The notes below the pieces were generated by a model. It did not search any database, was not told the origin of the DNA, and saw only the letters and a list, made by a program, of their open reading frames with translations. The translations under genes were made by a program, and so were the position numbers. This document shows positions 14,741 through 23,201 of a stretch of DNA of 33,326 nucleotides, in pieces; the first letter of the stretch is position 1, and each line of letters starts with the position of its first letter. Source of the stretch: Demequina sp. (GTDB lineage Bacteria > Actinomycetota > Actinomycetes > Actinomycetales > Demequinaceae); NCBI RefSeq assembly GCF_016278775.1, contig NZ_JADQBF010000089.1, forward strand, positions 1 through 33,326, given 5' to 3'.

Positions 14741-15466
14741 ATGGTCAAGAGAATCCCCTTGCGACAGCCCCGCGGAAGGCTGTATCGGGCGTCGGCCTGT
14801 GTGATTCGGTCAGCGTTGCGCCTGACCACCCGCAAGGACTGGCACGGCATGCACGACATGCCTGCAGAGGGCGGCTTCATCGCCGTCTCCAACCACGTGA
14901 CGTACGCGGACCCGCTGACGCTCGCCCACTTCCTGTACAACTCAGGCTATGCGCCGCACTTTCTGGCAAAGTCGCCGCTGTTCGAGGTGCCCATGTTCGG
15001 GACGATTCTGCGCAAGACGGACCAGATCCCTGTGCACCGGGGTACGGTGCGCGCCAAGGACGCGGTGGACACTGGCATGAAGGTGCTCGACTCTGGGGGA
15101 GTGATCGCCATCTTCCCTGAGGGCACCCTCACGCGCGACCCCGACCTGTGGCCGATGGTCGCGCGTACCGGCGCTGCGCGCATGGCGCTCCTCACAGGAG
15201 TGCCAGTCATCCCAGTGGCACAGTGGGGCGCACACCGCCTGCTCGGCCGCTACAGCAAGGTTCTCAAGCCGTTCCCGCGCAAGCGCATCACGGTGATGGC
15301 TGGCCCACCCATCGAGCTCGACGACCTTCGCGCCAGGCCGCTTGACAATGACTCCTTGCGAGAGGCGAGCACCCGCATCATGGACACGCTCACCGTCATG
15401 GTCGAACAGATGCGCGGAGAGAAGGCGCCCGTCGTGCGCTTCGACATGCGGAAGAAGACCGGCTGA
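14741..15466 (+). CDS. plsC: 1-acyl-sn-glycerol-3-phosphate acyltransferase (PlsC-like)
   Basis: This 241-residue membrane-associated enzyme adds an acyl chain to lysophosphatidic acid (or a similar acceptor) in phospholipid synthesis. The catalytic NHVTYADP (NHx4D) lies near residue 51, followed by a conserved block around VHRG and the glycerophosphate-binding FPEGT near residue 125. It sits 5 bases after murA, and its stop shares a base with the gpsA start (TGATG). gpsA supplies glycerol-3-phosphate, so the pathway context fits. Acceptor specificity is not certain. Confidence 0.92.
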   Translation: MVKRIPLRQPRGRLYRASACVIRSALRLTTRKDWHGMHDMPAEGGFIAVSNHVTYADPLTLAHFLYNSGYAPHFLAKSPLFEVPMFGTILRKTDQIPVHRGTVRAKDAVDTGMKVLDSGGVIAIFPEGTLTRDPDLWPMVARTGAARMALLTGVPVIPVAQWGAHRLLGRYSKVLKPFPRKRITVMAGPPIELDDLRARPLDNDSLREASTRIMDTLTVMVEQMRGEKAPVVRFDMRKKTG

Positions 15467-16464
15467 TGCGCGCCGCCGTGTTGGGCGCAGGGGCGTGGGG
15501 GACCACGTTTGCGGCGGTGCTCGCCGACGCGGGTTGCGACGTGATGCTGTGGGGACGCGACGAAGGCGTCGCGCAAGAGATCCTTGCGACGCACCGCAAC
15601 GAGCGCTTTCTGCCCGGCATCGTCTTGCCTCGCGGCGTGGTGGGAACGACCGACGCTGGGGAGGCTCTTGAGGGCGCGGAACTTGTCGCGGTCGCCTTGC
15701 CCTCGCAACGGGTGCGGGGCATCGTCGCGCCGTTCGCTTCGCTGGTGCGTCGCGACGCGATCGTCGTGTCGCTCATGAAGGGCATCGAGAGGGGCACTCT
15801 CGATCGCATGAGCGAGCTGCTGGGGCAGACCTGGGACGTCGAGCCTGAACGCCGGGCCGTGGTTTCCGGCCCCAACCTCGCCAAAGAGATCGCCGCCAAG
15901 CAGCCCACAGCCACCGTGATTGCGTCGCAGTCTGAGGCGACCGCTGAGGCAGTGGCCAGGGCGACCGCATCCGGCTACTTCCGTCCCTATACGAATACCG
16001 ATGTGATGGGCGTGGAACTGAGTGGCGCCTACAAGAACATCATCGCGGTCGCCGTGGGCATCGCGGACGGCATGGGGTTCGGGCACAACACCACCGCCAC
16101 GGTGATGACGAGGGGGCTTGCCGAGATGACACGGCTGGGGTTGGCGCTCGACGCCAAGCCCGACACGTTCTCCGGGCTTGCGGGCATGGGAGACCTCATT
16201 GCCACGTGCGCCTCCCCGCTGTCGCGCAACCACACGCTCGGTGCGCACATCGGCGCAGGCTCCGAGCTCGCCGAGGCGATCACGCTCACGGGAGGCACGG
16301 CAGAGGGCGTCACCACGTCTCAATCGATTCAGGAGTTCGCCACGTCACACGGAGTGGACGTCCCCATTTGCACCGCAGTGGTCGCGATGCTTCACGACGG
16401 TCAGCCCAAGGAGGCGGTGCTGGGGGCGCTCTTGGCCCGGCCGCGCAAGGCGGAGGGCGTATGA
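15466..16464 (+). CDS. gpsA: glycerol-3-phosphate dehydrogenase [NAD(P)+]
   Basis: This 332-residue cytosolic enzyme reduces dihydroxyacetone phosphate to sn-glycerol 3-phosphate for phospholipids. It starts MRAAVLGAGAWGTTFAAVLA, the GxGxxG NAD(P) motif of GpsA. It also has SLMKGIERGTL, VVSGPNLAKEIA, the catalytic Lys region VELSGAYKNIIAVAVG and the GLAGMGDLIATCASPLSRN block. The length is typical. It overlaps plsC by one base and ddl by four (ATGA), so translation is coupled. Confidence 0.96.
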   Translation: MRAAVLGAGAWGTTFAAVLADAGCDVMLWGRDEGVAQEILATHRNERFLPGIVLPRGVVGTTDAGEALEGAELVAVALPSQRVRGIVAPFASLVRRDAIVVSLMKGIERGTLDRMSELLGQTWDVEPERRAVVSGPNLAKEIAAKQPTATVIASQSEATAEAVARATASGYFRPYTNTDVMGVELSGAYKNIIAVAVGIADGMGFGHNTTATVMTRGLAEMTRLGLALDAKPDTFSGLAGMGDLIATCASPLSRNHTLGAHIGAGSELAEAITLTGGTAEGVTTSQSIQEFATSHGVDVPICTAVVAMLHDGQPKEAVLGALLARPRKAEGV

Positions 16465-17555
16465 GCCAGCCGCGTCGCACGGTGGCCATCCTGTTTGGCG
16501 GGCGGTCGTCGGAACATGAGGTGTCGTGCACCACCGCAGGCGGCGTGCTGGGCGCGATCGACCGTGACCGTTGGAACATCCTCGCCGTCGGCATCGGCCG
16601 CGACGGATCCTGGACGCTTCAGAGCGACGACCCTTCCGACTGGGCCCTCACGGACGACGGCATGCCCCACGTCGTGCCCAGTCGCCATGGGGTGCTGCTT
16701 CCTGCCTCCGCTGACACGTCGACGTGGCGGCAGGCGGAGGACGGCGTCGTGACCGCATTGGCCGACGTCGATGTCGCCTTCCCGCTGCTGCACGGCCCGT
16801 GGGGAGAGGATGGCACCGTTCAAGGCGCGTTGGAACTGGTCGACGTGCGCTACGTCGGTTCGGGCGTGCTGGCCTCCGCCATCGGGATGGACAAGCAGTT
16901 CATGAAGGCCGCGTTCAGGGCGCGAGGGCTTCCCGTCGCCGACGACGTGGTGATCTCCCCTGGGGAGGTGCCTGCCGACTTCAGGGACAGTATCGAGGCG
17001 CTCGGCTATCCCGCGTTTGTGAAGCCTGCGCGCGCTGGCTCCAGCATGGGAATCTCCCGCGTGGACTCGTGGGACGGGATCGAGGCTGCGGTTGCCGATG
17101 CGGTGAAGCATGATCCCAAGGTGTTGGTGGAGCGCGGCATGAGCGGGCGGGAGATCGAGACCGCAGTGCTGGGGGCACGCGATGGGGTTCGCACCTCGAT
17201 GCCGGGCGAGATCGTCACCGGCGGCGACCACCGGTTCTACGATTTCCAGGCCAAGTACTTCGATTCCGCCCACGTGCGGCTCGACTGCCCGGCAGACATT
17301 CCTGCGGACGACGCTGCACGCATCAGGGCGCTCGCCGCACGTGCGTACGCTGCCGTCGCTGCAGAGGGCATCGCGCGCGTTGACGTGTTCTACGCCCCAG
17401 ACGGCACCGTCACGGTGAACGAGATCAACACGATGCCTGGATTCACGCCCACCAGCATGTATCCGCGCATGTGGGCCGAGGCGGGGATCAGCTATCCGGA
17501 ACTGATCGAGGAACTGCTCGAGGCCGCTCTGTCGCGTTCGACGGGGCTGCGCTAA
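16461..17555 (+). CDS. ddl: D-alanine--D-alanine ligase
   Basis: This 364-residue ATP-grasp ligase makes D-Ala-D-Ala for peptidoglycan precursors. It begins with LFGGRSSEHEVSC, followed by FPLLHGPWGEDGTVQG, the MDKQFMKAAF segment, FVKPARAGSSMGISRV and, at the C-terminus, VNEINTMPGFTPTSMYPRMW, which holds Mg-binding residues. The ATG at 16461 overlaps the gpsA stop; the frame extends upstream but only through gpsA. It completes the murA-plsC-gpsA-ddl operon. The frame is intact, so the D-Ala-D-Ala pathway looks normal. Confidence 0.96.
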   Translation: MSQPRRTVAILFGGRSSEHEVSCTTAGGVLGAIDRDRWNILAVGIGRDGSWTLQSDDPSDWALTDDGMPHVVPSRHGVLLPASADTSTWRQAEDGVVTALADVDVAFPLLHGPWGEDGTVQGALELVDVRYVGSGVLASAIGMDKQFMKAAFRARGLPVADDVVISPGEVPADFRDSIEALGYPAFVKPARAGSSMGISRVDSWDGIEAAVADAVKHDPKVLVERGMSGREIETAVLGARDGVRTSMPGEIVTGGDHRFYDFQAKYFDSAHVRLDCPADIPADDAARIRALAARAYAAVAAEGIARVDVFYAPDGTVTVNEINTMPGFTPTSMYPRMWAEAGISYPELIEELLEAALSRSTGLR

Positions 17556-17578
17556 CACCAACGAAAGGAGCGGGCACC

Positions 17579-18253
17579 ATGCCAACCATCGCCATTGTGG
17601 GGGCCGGACCGGGTCTGGGAGGCGCGGTCGCGCGCAGGTTTGGGCGCGAGGGCTACCAGGTCGCGCTCATCTCGCGTGATCAGGCCAAGCTCGACGCGCT
17701 CGCCCAAGAACTCGCTTCCGAGGGGGTCACTGCGCGCGGTTTCGCGGCCGACGTGCTCGAGCCTGCCGCGCTCGCCAGCGCGCTCTCCGCGGCCGCCTCG
17801 GAGCTGGGCGCCATCACTGTGCTGCAGTACAGCCCGCTGCCGTTCCGCACCTTCCTGAAGCCCGTGTTGGAGACCCCTCCTGAACTCGCTCTTGAGGCTC
17901 TGCAATTCTCGCTTTTCGGCCTGATGCACGCGGTGGACGCCGTGCTGCCCGCCATGCGCGAGGCAGGGGCGGGCAGCATCGTGCTCATCAACGGCGGTAC
18001 CTCTGTGAAGGCCCGCGCCGACTTCGCTGGCACGTCGATCGCCTTCCCCGCCGAGAGCGCCTACGGCGAGATGCTTCACGACGCTCTCGCGGACGAGGGC
18101 ATCCACGTGAAGCAGCTTGTGATCCCTGGTGCGATCCCCAAGCTGCAGCTGGACAACGGCATCGACGATGTGGCTGAGCGCATCTGGTTGCTGCACGCCA
18201 CGCCTGGCCCGTTCCGCGAGATGCTCATCCCGCTCGAGCACGGCCAAGAGTAG
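17579..18253 (+). CDS. short-chain dehydrogenase/reductase-fold protein lacking the YxxxK motif
   Basis: This 224-residue Rossmann protein begins MPTIAIVGAGPGLGGAVARR, a Gly-rich nucleotide-binding loop, and has LISRDQAKLDAL and SIVLINGG. Where classical SDRs have a catalytic Tyr-x3-Lys before the helix leading into LA(D/x)EG, this protein reads AFPAESAYGEMLHDALADEG, with no Tyr-x3-Lys pair. It may be an atypical SDR with altered or no redox activity, or a nucleotide-binding regulator. GAAAGGAG precedes the ATG at 17579 by 10 bases. It lies 23 bases after ddl, probably on the same transcript. Substrate unknown. Confidence 0.8.
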   Translation: MPTIAIVGAGPGLGGAVARRFGREGYQVALISRDQAKLDALAQELASEGVTARGFAADVLEPAALASALSAAASELGAITVLQYSPLPFRTFLKPVLETPPELALEALQFSLFGLMHAVDAVLPAMREAGAGSIVLINGGTSVKARADFAGTSIAFPAESAYGEMLHDALADEGIHVKQLVIPGAIPKLQLDNGIDDVAERIWLLHATPGPFREMLIPLEHGQE

Positions 18254-18272
18254 GGCGTCGGCGCCAGCGCAC

Positions 18273-18299
18273 GCCTGGGCCGCTAACGGCACTCCAGGC
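18273..18299. terminator. nested hairpin between convergent SDR and DUF3515 genes
   Basis: GCCTGG (18273-18278) pairs with CCAGGC (18294-18299), and GCCG pairs with CGGC inside around a CTAA loop. It overlaps the DUF3515 stop and could stop transcription from both sides. Confidence 0.5.
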
Positions 18300-18741
18300 C
18301 GTTGGGGTCCGCGAGCATTGCCGATGGGTTCAGTTGTGCCAGGAGTTCACCCACCGCCTGGTCAGCACGGACCTTGGGGATCACCACCTCCATCGCTGGG
18401 TCACGCCCAAAGGCCGTCGCGCGCCACACGTCGTCCTCCTCGATGACGAGCCAGTCGGCTGAAGCCGAGGGTGTGTCGATCGCGACGCAGCGTTCGTCCG
18501 AGGGGCCGGGAACCTCCACGCCGCAGCGGACGATGATGCGTGACTCGTTTCCGTAGGCGGCGGTGGCCTGCGACGACGTTTCTTGGCGAACAAGCCCTCC
18601 CACCTCGTCGGGAATGCCCAGCATGACGTCCGCGCATCGCGGGTCTGCAGCGTAGGGCGCTGCGTCCACCACCACCGGAGAGGCGCACGCCGAGACGGTC
18701 AGGGCGAGGCCAGCTACCAGCAAGGGAAGTGAGCGGCGCAT
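18283..18741 (-). CDS. DUF3515-family lipoprotein
   Basis: This 152-residue protein starts MRRSLPLLVAGLALTVSACA, a lipoprotein signal with SAC as the lipobox, so it should be anchored to the outer face of the membrane. The mature part (DPRCADVMLGIPDEVGGL, CGVEVPGPSDERC, and IPKVRADQAVGELLAQLN near the end) matches the actinobacterial DUF3515 family, which is commonly found between ddl and thiL, as here. Function is unknown. The ATG at 18741 is preceded by TAGGCT with a six-base gap, so it is leaderless. It converges on the SDR gene and diverges from the membrane-protein gene at 18794. Confidence 0.88.
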   Translation of the reverse strand: MRRSLPLLVAGLALTVSACASPVVVDAAPYAADPRCADVMLGIPDEVGGLVRQETSSQATAAYGNESRIIVRCGVEVPGPSDERCVAIDTPSASADWLVIEEDDVWRATAFGRDPAMEVVIPKVRADQAVGELLAQLNPSAMLADPNGLECR

Positions 18742-18747
18742 GCGACC

Positions 18748-18753
18748 AGCCTA
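18748..18753 (-). promoter_or_regulatory. -10 box, leaderless start of the DUF3515 gene
   Basis: The minus strand reads TAGGCT, six bases, then the ATG at 18741. It lies 13 bases from the -10 box of the divergent gene, so the two promoters overlap. Confidence 0.6.
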
Positions 18754-18766
18754 GGCCGCCGCTCGG

Positions 18767-18772
18767 TAGTCT
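18767..18772 (+). promoter_or_regulatory. -10 box for the small membrane-protein gene
   Basis: TAGTCT is 21 bases before the ATG at 18794. The expected start site near 18779 would give a 15-base leader that carries AAGGAG. The GTG at 18773 would then lie upstream of the transcript, which argues against it as the start. Confidence 0.5.
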
Positions 18773-18793
18773 GTGGGGGACCCCAAGGAGATC

Positions 18794-19294
18794 ATGAACA
18801 CCCAGGATTCAGTGCCGTTGCTCGTCAACCCAGACGAGCCCCTCGAGAAGCCGTCGCCGTTGCGGCACTGGACGGTTCCGCTGCTCATCAACCTTGCCGT
18901 CGCCGTCGCCGTGCTCGTGGTGATCGAGAGTGGGCTGCGCTTCGCGGTGGCGGCGGTGCTGGTCGCCGGTGGGTTCGTGACGGCACGCACGTATTGGGTG
19001 TCGGGAGAGCTGGCGACCGGTCGCATCTCCCTGCTGGACGGACGCACGCGAGAGGGCGCGTGGCAACTTGCTGGCCTGTCCAACGTGGTCTCGCTTCGCA
19101 AGTGGGTTCCTTTCACCGGCGGAGGCGAGCTCACGCTGACGCGCACCGGCCCGGAGGGTGCACGCGCCTACATCGTGTCCGACGGCCGTAGCTCGACGGG
19201 GTTCCGTTCCGCAGTGGACTGGGACAAGAGATCGGCTGCCCCCCTGATCGAGGCCGCCCGCGAGCACGGCTACACCGTACGGTTCGAGGAGTGA
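18794..19294 (+). CDS. small membrane protein, probably DUF3093-like
   Basis: This 166-residue protein has a polar N-terminus, then two adjacent hydrophobic helices at about residues 31-68 (VPLLINLAVAVAVLVVIES and RFAVAAVLVAGGFVTA) and a soluble C-terminal half containing WVSGELATGRISLLDG and SDGRSSTGFRSAVDW. This two-helix plus soluble-domain layout resembles actinobacterial DUF3093 proteins, but I give that with moderate confidence. Function is unknown. The ATG at 18794 was chosen for AAGGAG just upstream and the promoter at 18767. thiL begins one base after its stop, so the two are co-transcribed. Confidence 0.75.
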   Translation: MNTQDSVPLLVNPDEPLEKPSPLRHWTVPLLINLAVAVAVLVVIESGLRFAVAAVLVAGGFVTARTYWVSGELATGRISLLDGRTREGAWQLAGLSNVVSLRKWVPFTGGGELTLTRTGPEGARAYIVSDGRSSTGFRSAVDWDKRSAAPLIEAAREHGYTVRFEE

Positions 19295-19295
19295 C

Positions 19296-20237
19296 GTGAC
19301 GACGATTGGAGAGCTGGGCGAAGACGCACTGATCGACCTCTTCGCACCCCGGCTTCCCCAGACAGACGCCGCGCTGTTGGGGCCAGGCGACGACGCCGCG
19401 GTGCTGTCCGTTGACGGGGACCTGGTGGTCTCGTCCGACGTCCTCATCGAGAACCGGCACTTCCGACGCGAGTGGAGCACCGCCGCCGACGTGGGCTGGC
19501 GTGCGGCCATGCAGAACATCGTCGACATCGACGCGATGGGTGCCGTGCCGACCGCCCTCCAGGTGACGCTCGCCGCGCCGGCAGACACCGACGTGGAATG
19601 GGTGTTGGGCTTTGCCGACGGGCTTCGCGAGGCGTGCGAGCCGCACGGGGTCGGCGTGGTCGGGGGAGACCTGTCAGGCGCGAGCGAGATTGCCATCTCG
19701 GTGACGGCCATCGGGGAGACCCACGGAGTGGACCCCGTGACACGCGCCGATGCCATGCCAGGGGACCTTGTCGCCGTTTCCGCGCCGCTGGGCGCGGCCG
19801 CAGCAGGCTTTGCCCTGCTCACTGCTGGCCAGGGGCAGGGCCTCGAGGCGGTGGGCCTGTTCTTGCGTCCGCGCCCGCTGATCGGTGCCGGCCTTGAGGC
19901 GGCCCTGCGCGGCGCGACGGCCATGCTGGACGTGTCCGACGGACTGCTGCGCGACGCGGGCCGCATAGCGCGGGCGTCCGACGTGGGCATGGCGATTGAC
20001 TCCGCATCCGTGCCGGTACACCCGGCGGCGACGGAGGCCGCCCGCGTGTTGGACGTCGACGCCCTCTCCTGGGCCCTCACAGGGGGCGAGGACCACTGCC
20101 TGTTGGCGACGTTCCCGGCGGGAGCCTTTCTGCCGGACGGTTGGACGCAGGTGGGCTCCGTTGTGGACGACTACCAAGGGGTGCGGGTGGACGGGGCCAT
20201 TCCAGAGACGCTGGGGTGGGACCACTTCTCGTCCTGA
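19296..20237 (+). CDS. thiL: thiamine-monophosphate kinase
   Basis: This 313-residue enzyme phosphorylates thiamine monophosphate to thiamine diphosphate, the last step of cofactor synthesis, in the cytosol. Motifs in order: GELGEDALIDLF; LLGPGDDAAVL (metal/ATP-binding Asps); VSSDVLIENRHF; a glycine-rich VGGDLSGASEIAISVTAIG; MLDVSDGLLRDAGRIA; and WALTGGEDHCLLATF near the end. Together these are diagnostic. It starts at GTG 19296, one base past the previous stop, suggesting coupling. Order DUF3515-thiL matches other actinobacteria. Confidence 0.95.
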   Translation: MTTIGELGEDALIDLFAPRLPQTDAALLGPGDDAAVLSVDGDLVVSSDVLIENRHFRREWSTAADVGWRAAMQNIVDIDAMGAVPTALQVTLAAPADTDVEWVLGFADGLREACEPHGVGVVGGDLSGASEIAISVTAIGETHGVDPVTRADAMPGDLVAVSAPLGAAAAGFALLTAGQGQGLEAVGLFLRPRPLIGAGLEAALRGATAMLDVSDGLLRDAGRIARASDVGMAIDSASVPVHPAATEAARVLDVDALSWALTGGEDHCLLATFPAGAFLPDGWTQVGSVVDDYQGVRVDGAIPETLGWDHFSS

Positions 20238-20252
20238 CCGCCGCGTCCCGGC

Positions 20253-20258
20253 TAGCCT
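20253..20258 (+). promoter_or_regulatory. -10 box, leaderless start of the patatin gene
   Basis: TAGCCT is followed by six bases and then the GTG at 20265. This favours 20265 over the in-frame GTG at 20259, which would lie upstream of the transcript. Confidence 0.6.
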
Positions 20259-20264
20259 GTGAGC

Positions 20265-21200
20265 GTGGCAGCAAAGGCAAGGCCCCGGCGGGTGGCTCTG
20301 GCTCTCGGCGCGGGCGGTGCGCGCGGATACGCGCACATCGGCGTGATCGAGCAGATCGAGGCGCGCGGCTGGGAAGTCATCGGGATCGCTGGCAGTTCGA
20401 TGGGCTCCATCATCGGCGGGCTCTACATCGCCGGTGGCATGGAGAGCTATCGCGACTGGGTGGTTGGCCTTGGCAGGCGCGACGTGTTGCGCCTCATGGA
20501 CCCAGGGAGGGGTGGCGCTGGCCTGCTGAAGGCCTCGAAGGTCATGTCCAAGGTGAGTGAGCACCTGGGCGACCTCAATATCGAGGATGCCAGGATTCCC
20601 TACACGGCCGTCGCCGTCGATCTGGTGAGCGAACGCGAGGTGTGGTTCACGTCCGGCCGCATGATCGACGCCATGCGGGCGTCAATGGCGGTGCCGTCCG
20701 TGTTCACACCGCTCGTGAAGCAAGGCATGGTGCTGGCCGACGGGGGCCTCCTCAACCCCGTGCCCGTGACGCCATTGGCCAACGTGCACGCCGATGCGAT
20801 CATCGCCGTCAACTTGTCCGGCCCGGCTACCTCGTGGGGGACGGAGACGGCCGACGCTGGCGGTGGCTTTCGTATGCCCAAGCTCAGGCTGCCGTCGCTT
20901 CCGAATGTCATCGAGCCTGCGATTCGCTCCTTTGTGCCTCAGTTCGGAGGCCCTGAAGAACCCTTGCCAGAGGCCGTGGAGAAGCCGGCGTCGACGATCG
21001 GAACTCTCGAGGTAGTGGACCGCTCGTTCCATCTCATGCAGACGGCCGTGATGCGGTATCGGCTGGCCGCGTACCCTCCCGATGTGATGATCGACATTCC
21101 CGTCGACTCGTGCGGGACTCTCGACTTTCACCGGGCGTCAGAGTTGATCGACCTGGGCCGCGAGCGGGCTGATGCGGCTTTCGACGCGTGGCCGGCGTAG
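20265..21200 (+). CDS. patatin-like phospholipase (RssA-type)
   Basis: This 311-residue serine hydrolase carries the patatin catalytic dyad: the oxyanion loop GAGGARGYAHIGV, the nucleophile motif GSSMG (GxSxG) near residue 46, and the Asp in LADGGLLNPVPV. It likely hydrolyses acyl esters of lipids; the substrate is unknown. No signal peptide is evident. The GTG at 20265 was chosen because TAGCCT sits exactly six bases before it. It lies just after thiL on its own promoter and converges on rpmB. Confidence 0.9.
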   Translation: MAAKARPRRVALALGAGGARGYAHIGVIEQIEARGWEVIGIAGSSMGSIIGGLYIAGGMESYRDWVVGLGRRDVLRLMDPGRGGAGLLKASKVMSKVSEHLGDLNIEDARIPYTAVAVDLVSEREVWFTSGRMIDAMRASMAVPSVFTPLVKQGMVLADGGLLNPVPVTPLANVHADAIIAVNLSGPATSWGTETADAGGGFRMPKLRLPSLPNVIEPAIRSFVPQFGGPEEPLPEAVEKPASTIGTLEVVDRSFHLMQTAVMRYRLAAYPPDVMIDIPVDSCGTLDFHRASELIDLGRERADAAFDAWPA

Positions 21201-21240
21201 CCCTGCGGCTCGCCTTGAGACGGCGGTGGCAATCACGCCA

Positions 21241-21279
21241 GAAAACACAACGGGCGCCTTCCGCAGTGGAAGACGCCCG
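21241..21279 (-). terminator. intrinsic terminator of rpmB
   Basis: CGGGCG/CGCCCG and CTTCC/GGAAG arms (21251-21279) form a long stem broken by single bulges, with a GCAG(T) loop. On the minus strand it is followed by the T-rich TTGTGTTTTC. It also faces the patatin gene and may act both ways. Confidence 0.75.
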
Positions 21280-21301
21280 CGATGGGGTGAGTGAAAGCTC
21301 T

Positions 21302-21493
21302 TTAGGCGTTGCGCACAACCTTGCCGGCCTTGAGGCACGAGGTGCACACGTTGAGGCGCTTGGGGCTACCGGCCACCACAGCGCGCACGCGCTGGATGTT
21401 CGGGTTCCAACGGCGCTTGGTCCGGCGGTGTGAGTGCGAAATGGAGTGCCCGAAGGACGGGCCCTTGCCACAAACGTCGCAATTGGCTGCCAC
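21302..21493 (-). CDS. rpmB: 50S ribosomal protein L28
   Basis: This 63-residue protein binds the large ribosomal subunit. The sequence [20 protein letters not shown] followed by [11 protein letters not shown] and [15 protein letters not shown] is L28, with both CxxC pairs of the zinc-binding (C+) form. The GTG at 21493 was chosen over the longer open frame because AGGAG lies seven bases upstream and the product then has the normal length. Its promoter is at 21576-21605, giving a leader of about 75 bases. It is divergent from the DAK2 gene; rpmB-DAK2-recG is a common actinobacterial order. Confidence 0.96.
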   Translation of the reverse strand: MAANCDVCGKGPSFGHSISHSHRRTKRRWNPNIQRVRAVVAGSPKRLNVCTSCLKAGKVVRNA

Positions 21494-21552
21494 GATGGTT
21501 CTCCTAGAGTCTTGAGCGCGCGGTACCTCTTGAAGGTCGCGACACGATGAAT

Positions 21553-21566
21553 GCCCGCGTCCGGGC
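21553..21566 (-). other. small hairpin in the rpmB leader
   Basis: GCCCG-CGTC-CGGGC forms a 5-bp stem and 4-base loop near the 5' end of the predicted rpmB transcript. It could take part in ribosomal-protein feedback control, but nothing specific is recognised. Confidence 0.3.
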
Positions 21567-21575
21567 AACCGCATT

Positions 21576-21605
21576 AGGGTATCCGAGAAGGACCCGGATT
21601 GCCAA
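21576..21605 (-). promoter_or_regulatory. rpmB promoter
   Basis: The minus strand reads TTGGCA (21600-21605), an 18-base spacer and TACCCT (21576-21581). Transcription should start near 21569, about 75 bases before the rpmB GTG. Confidence 0.6.
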
Positions 21606-21653
21606 TCAGGCCTGACGCCCTCGCAGGCGTTCAGTCGCCACCACAGGAGGACC

Positions 21654-23201
21654 ATGCCAGCCGAGTCGCACGAACTGCGTCACTGGCTTGCCTCAGGCGC
21701 GCATGCGGTCAAACGCGCGCGCAATCGACTGGACGCCATCAACGTCTTTCCCGTGCCGGATTCCGATACCGGCACCAACCTCTACCTGACGCTTCAGGAG
21801 GGCAACAGAGCCGTCGCAAAGCTGCCTCCCACCGCGAGTCACCGCGAAGTTGTCGCGGCCTTTGCGCGCGGGGCGCTGTTGGGCGCCCGCGGCAACTCAG
21901 GGGTGATCGTCTCTCAATACCTGGCGGCGTTTCTCACGCACGTGGACAAGGCAGGTGGGCTCAGCAACGCGAAGCCGGTGTCCATCGCCATGGCACTTCA
22001 GGAGGCGTCAGATGCCGCCTACGGTGCGGTGGGCGCGCCCGTCGAGGGCACGATCCTGTCCGTGGCTCAGGCCGCCTCGACCGGTGCGGCCGACGCGGTG
22101 GCGACCAAAGCAGACAGGAACGCCGTGATCGTCGCGGCGGTGGTGTCCGCGCGCGCTGCGCTGCGCTCCACAAGCGACGAACTTCCGGCGGCCAAGGCCG
22201 CCGGAGTGGTCGACGCTGGCGCTGCGGGATTGGTGCTCCAGTTGGAGATGCTGGCGGAGACGCTCGCGGGCAGTGGAGTGCTCCGGGATCTCGACTATGT
22301 CGAGTGGGAGCTCGCGTCGACCGGCAAGGGGGTCGTGGCCGTCCCCGCGCGCCATGAGGACCACGAGGCAGGCGGTGCCTACGAGGTGATGTTCGTGGCC
22401 ACGACGCCAGAGCGCAGTCCCCACGCGAAGCCAGCACCGGATCACGAACTGACTCAGGCGCTGGCGGCGCTCGGCGATTCCGTCGCGGTCACGGCGAGCC
22501 ACGGGCTGGTGCACGCCCACGTCCACACCAACGTGCCAGACCAGGCCGTCGAGGAGGGCATCGTCCGCCATGCTCGGCAAATCTTGGTGAGCGCCATCGC
22601 TCTGGGCCATGCGCGCGAGTCACACAATTCGCGGCAAGGCACGGGGATGGTGGCCCTCACGTCGTGCCCAGGGCTGGCGGCGCCGTTGGCCGATGCCGGT
22701 GCCGTCGTCCTTGTGGTGCCTGACCCCTCCAGGCTGAAGCGGCGGGAACTGAGGCGTGCCGTGCGGGAGGCGTCCTCCCACGGCGTCGTGATCGCCGCAG
22801 GCAACGCGCCGTTGCGCGCGGCCGCAGAGGAGCTAGCCGCGCGCAAGGGCGTCGATCGGGTCGTGGCGTTGCCCGCAGACCACGAGGCACACGTCATCGC
22901 GGCGATCGCGGCTGGCGCGACGGTCACGCCAGGCGAGCCGCTCGCCGAGGTGATGCGCCAGGCCCTGGCACGCTGTGATGTCGCGCGATCGAGTCCCGAC
23001 GCTATCGACGACGACGCCGACAGGCTGTTGCAGCCTGACACCGAGGTGGTCACTGTCATCCTGGCGCGAGGCGTCTCGGACGCCACAGCGGACTCGGTCC
23101 GACTCTCGGCCGCGGCGGTGTGTCCGCACGCCGACGTGACGGTGTACCAGGGGGGACACTTGGAGCCGGGGGTGTTGATCGGCGTGGAGAGGGGCGCATG
23201 A
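21654..23201 (+). CDS. DAK2-domain protein, FakA/YloV-like fatty-acid kinase
   Basis: This 515-residue cytosolic protein resembles FakA, the kinase that phosphorylates fatty acids carried by DegV-type FakB proteins. The N-terminal DAK2 nucleotide domain (about 1-200) shows [19 protein letters not shown], where the metal-binding Asps are kept but the usual DGDTGTN reads DSDTGTN, and [18 protein letters not shown] middle domain carries VHAHVHTN and a C-terminal domain ends near VYQGGH. A DegV-type partner gene is not in this window. CAGGAGGACC precedes the ATG. The stop overlaps the recG start (ATGA), so they form an operon. Confidence 0.88.
   Translation: MPAESHELRHWLASGAHAVKRARNRLDAINVFPVPDSDTGTNLYLTLQEGNRAVAKLPPTASHREVVAAFARGALLGARGNSGVIVSQYLAAFLTHVDKAGGLSNAKPVSIAMALQEASDAAYGAVGAPVEGTILSVAQAASTGAADAVATKADRNAVIVAAVVSARAALRSTSDELPAAKAAGVVDAGAAGLVLQLEMLAETLAGSGVLRDLDYVEWELASTGKGVVAVPARHEDHEAGGAYEVMFVATTPERSPHAKPAPDHELTQALAALGDSVAVTASHGLVHAHVHTNVPDQAVEEGIVRHARQILVSAIALGHARESHNSRQGTGMVALTSCPGLAAPLADAGAVVLVVPDPSRLKRRELRRAVREASSHGVVIAAGNAPLRAAAEELAARKGVDRVVALPADHEAHVIAAIAAGATVTPGEPLAEVMRQALARCDVARSSPDAIDDDADRLLQPDTEVVTVILARGVSDATADSVRLSAAAVCPHADVTVYQGGHLEPGVLIGVERGA

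Noticed and set aside
18809-20564. Minus-strand frames of 423 and 296 codons across the small membrane protein, thiL and patatin genes
   Set aside because: They are antisense to genes with clear motifs and cross gene boundaries; the sequences are low-complexity Ser/Thr/Arg or His/Arg.
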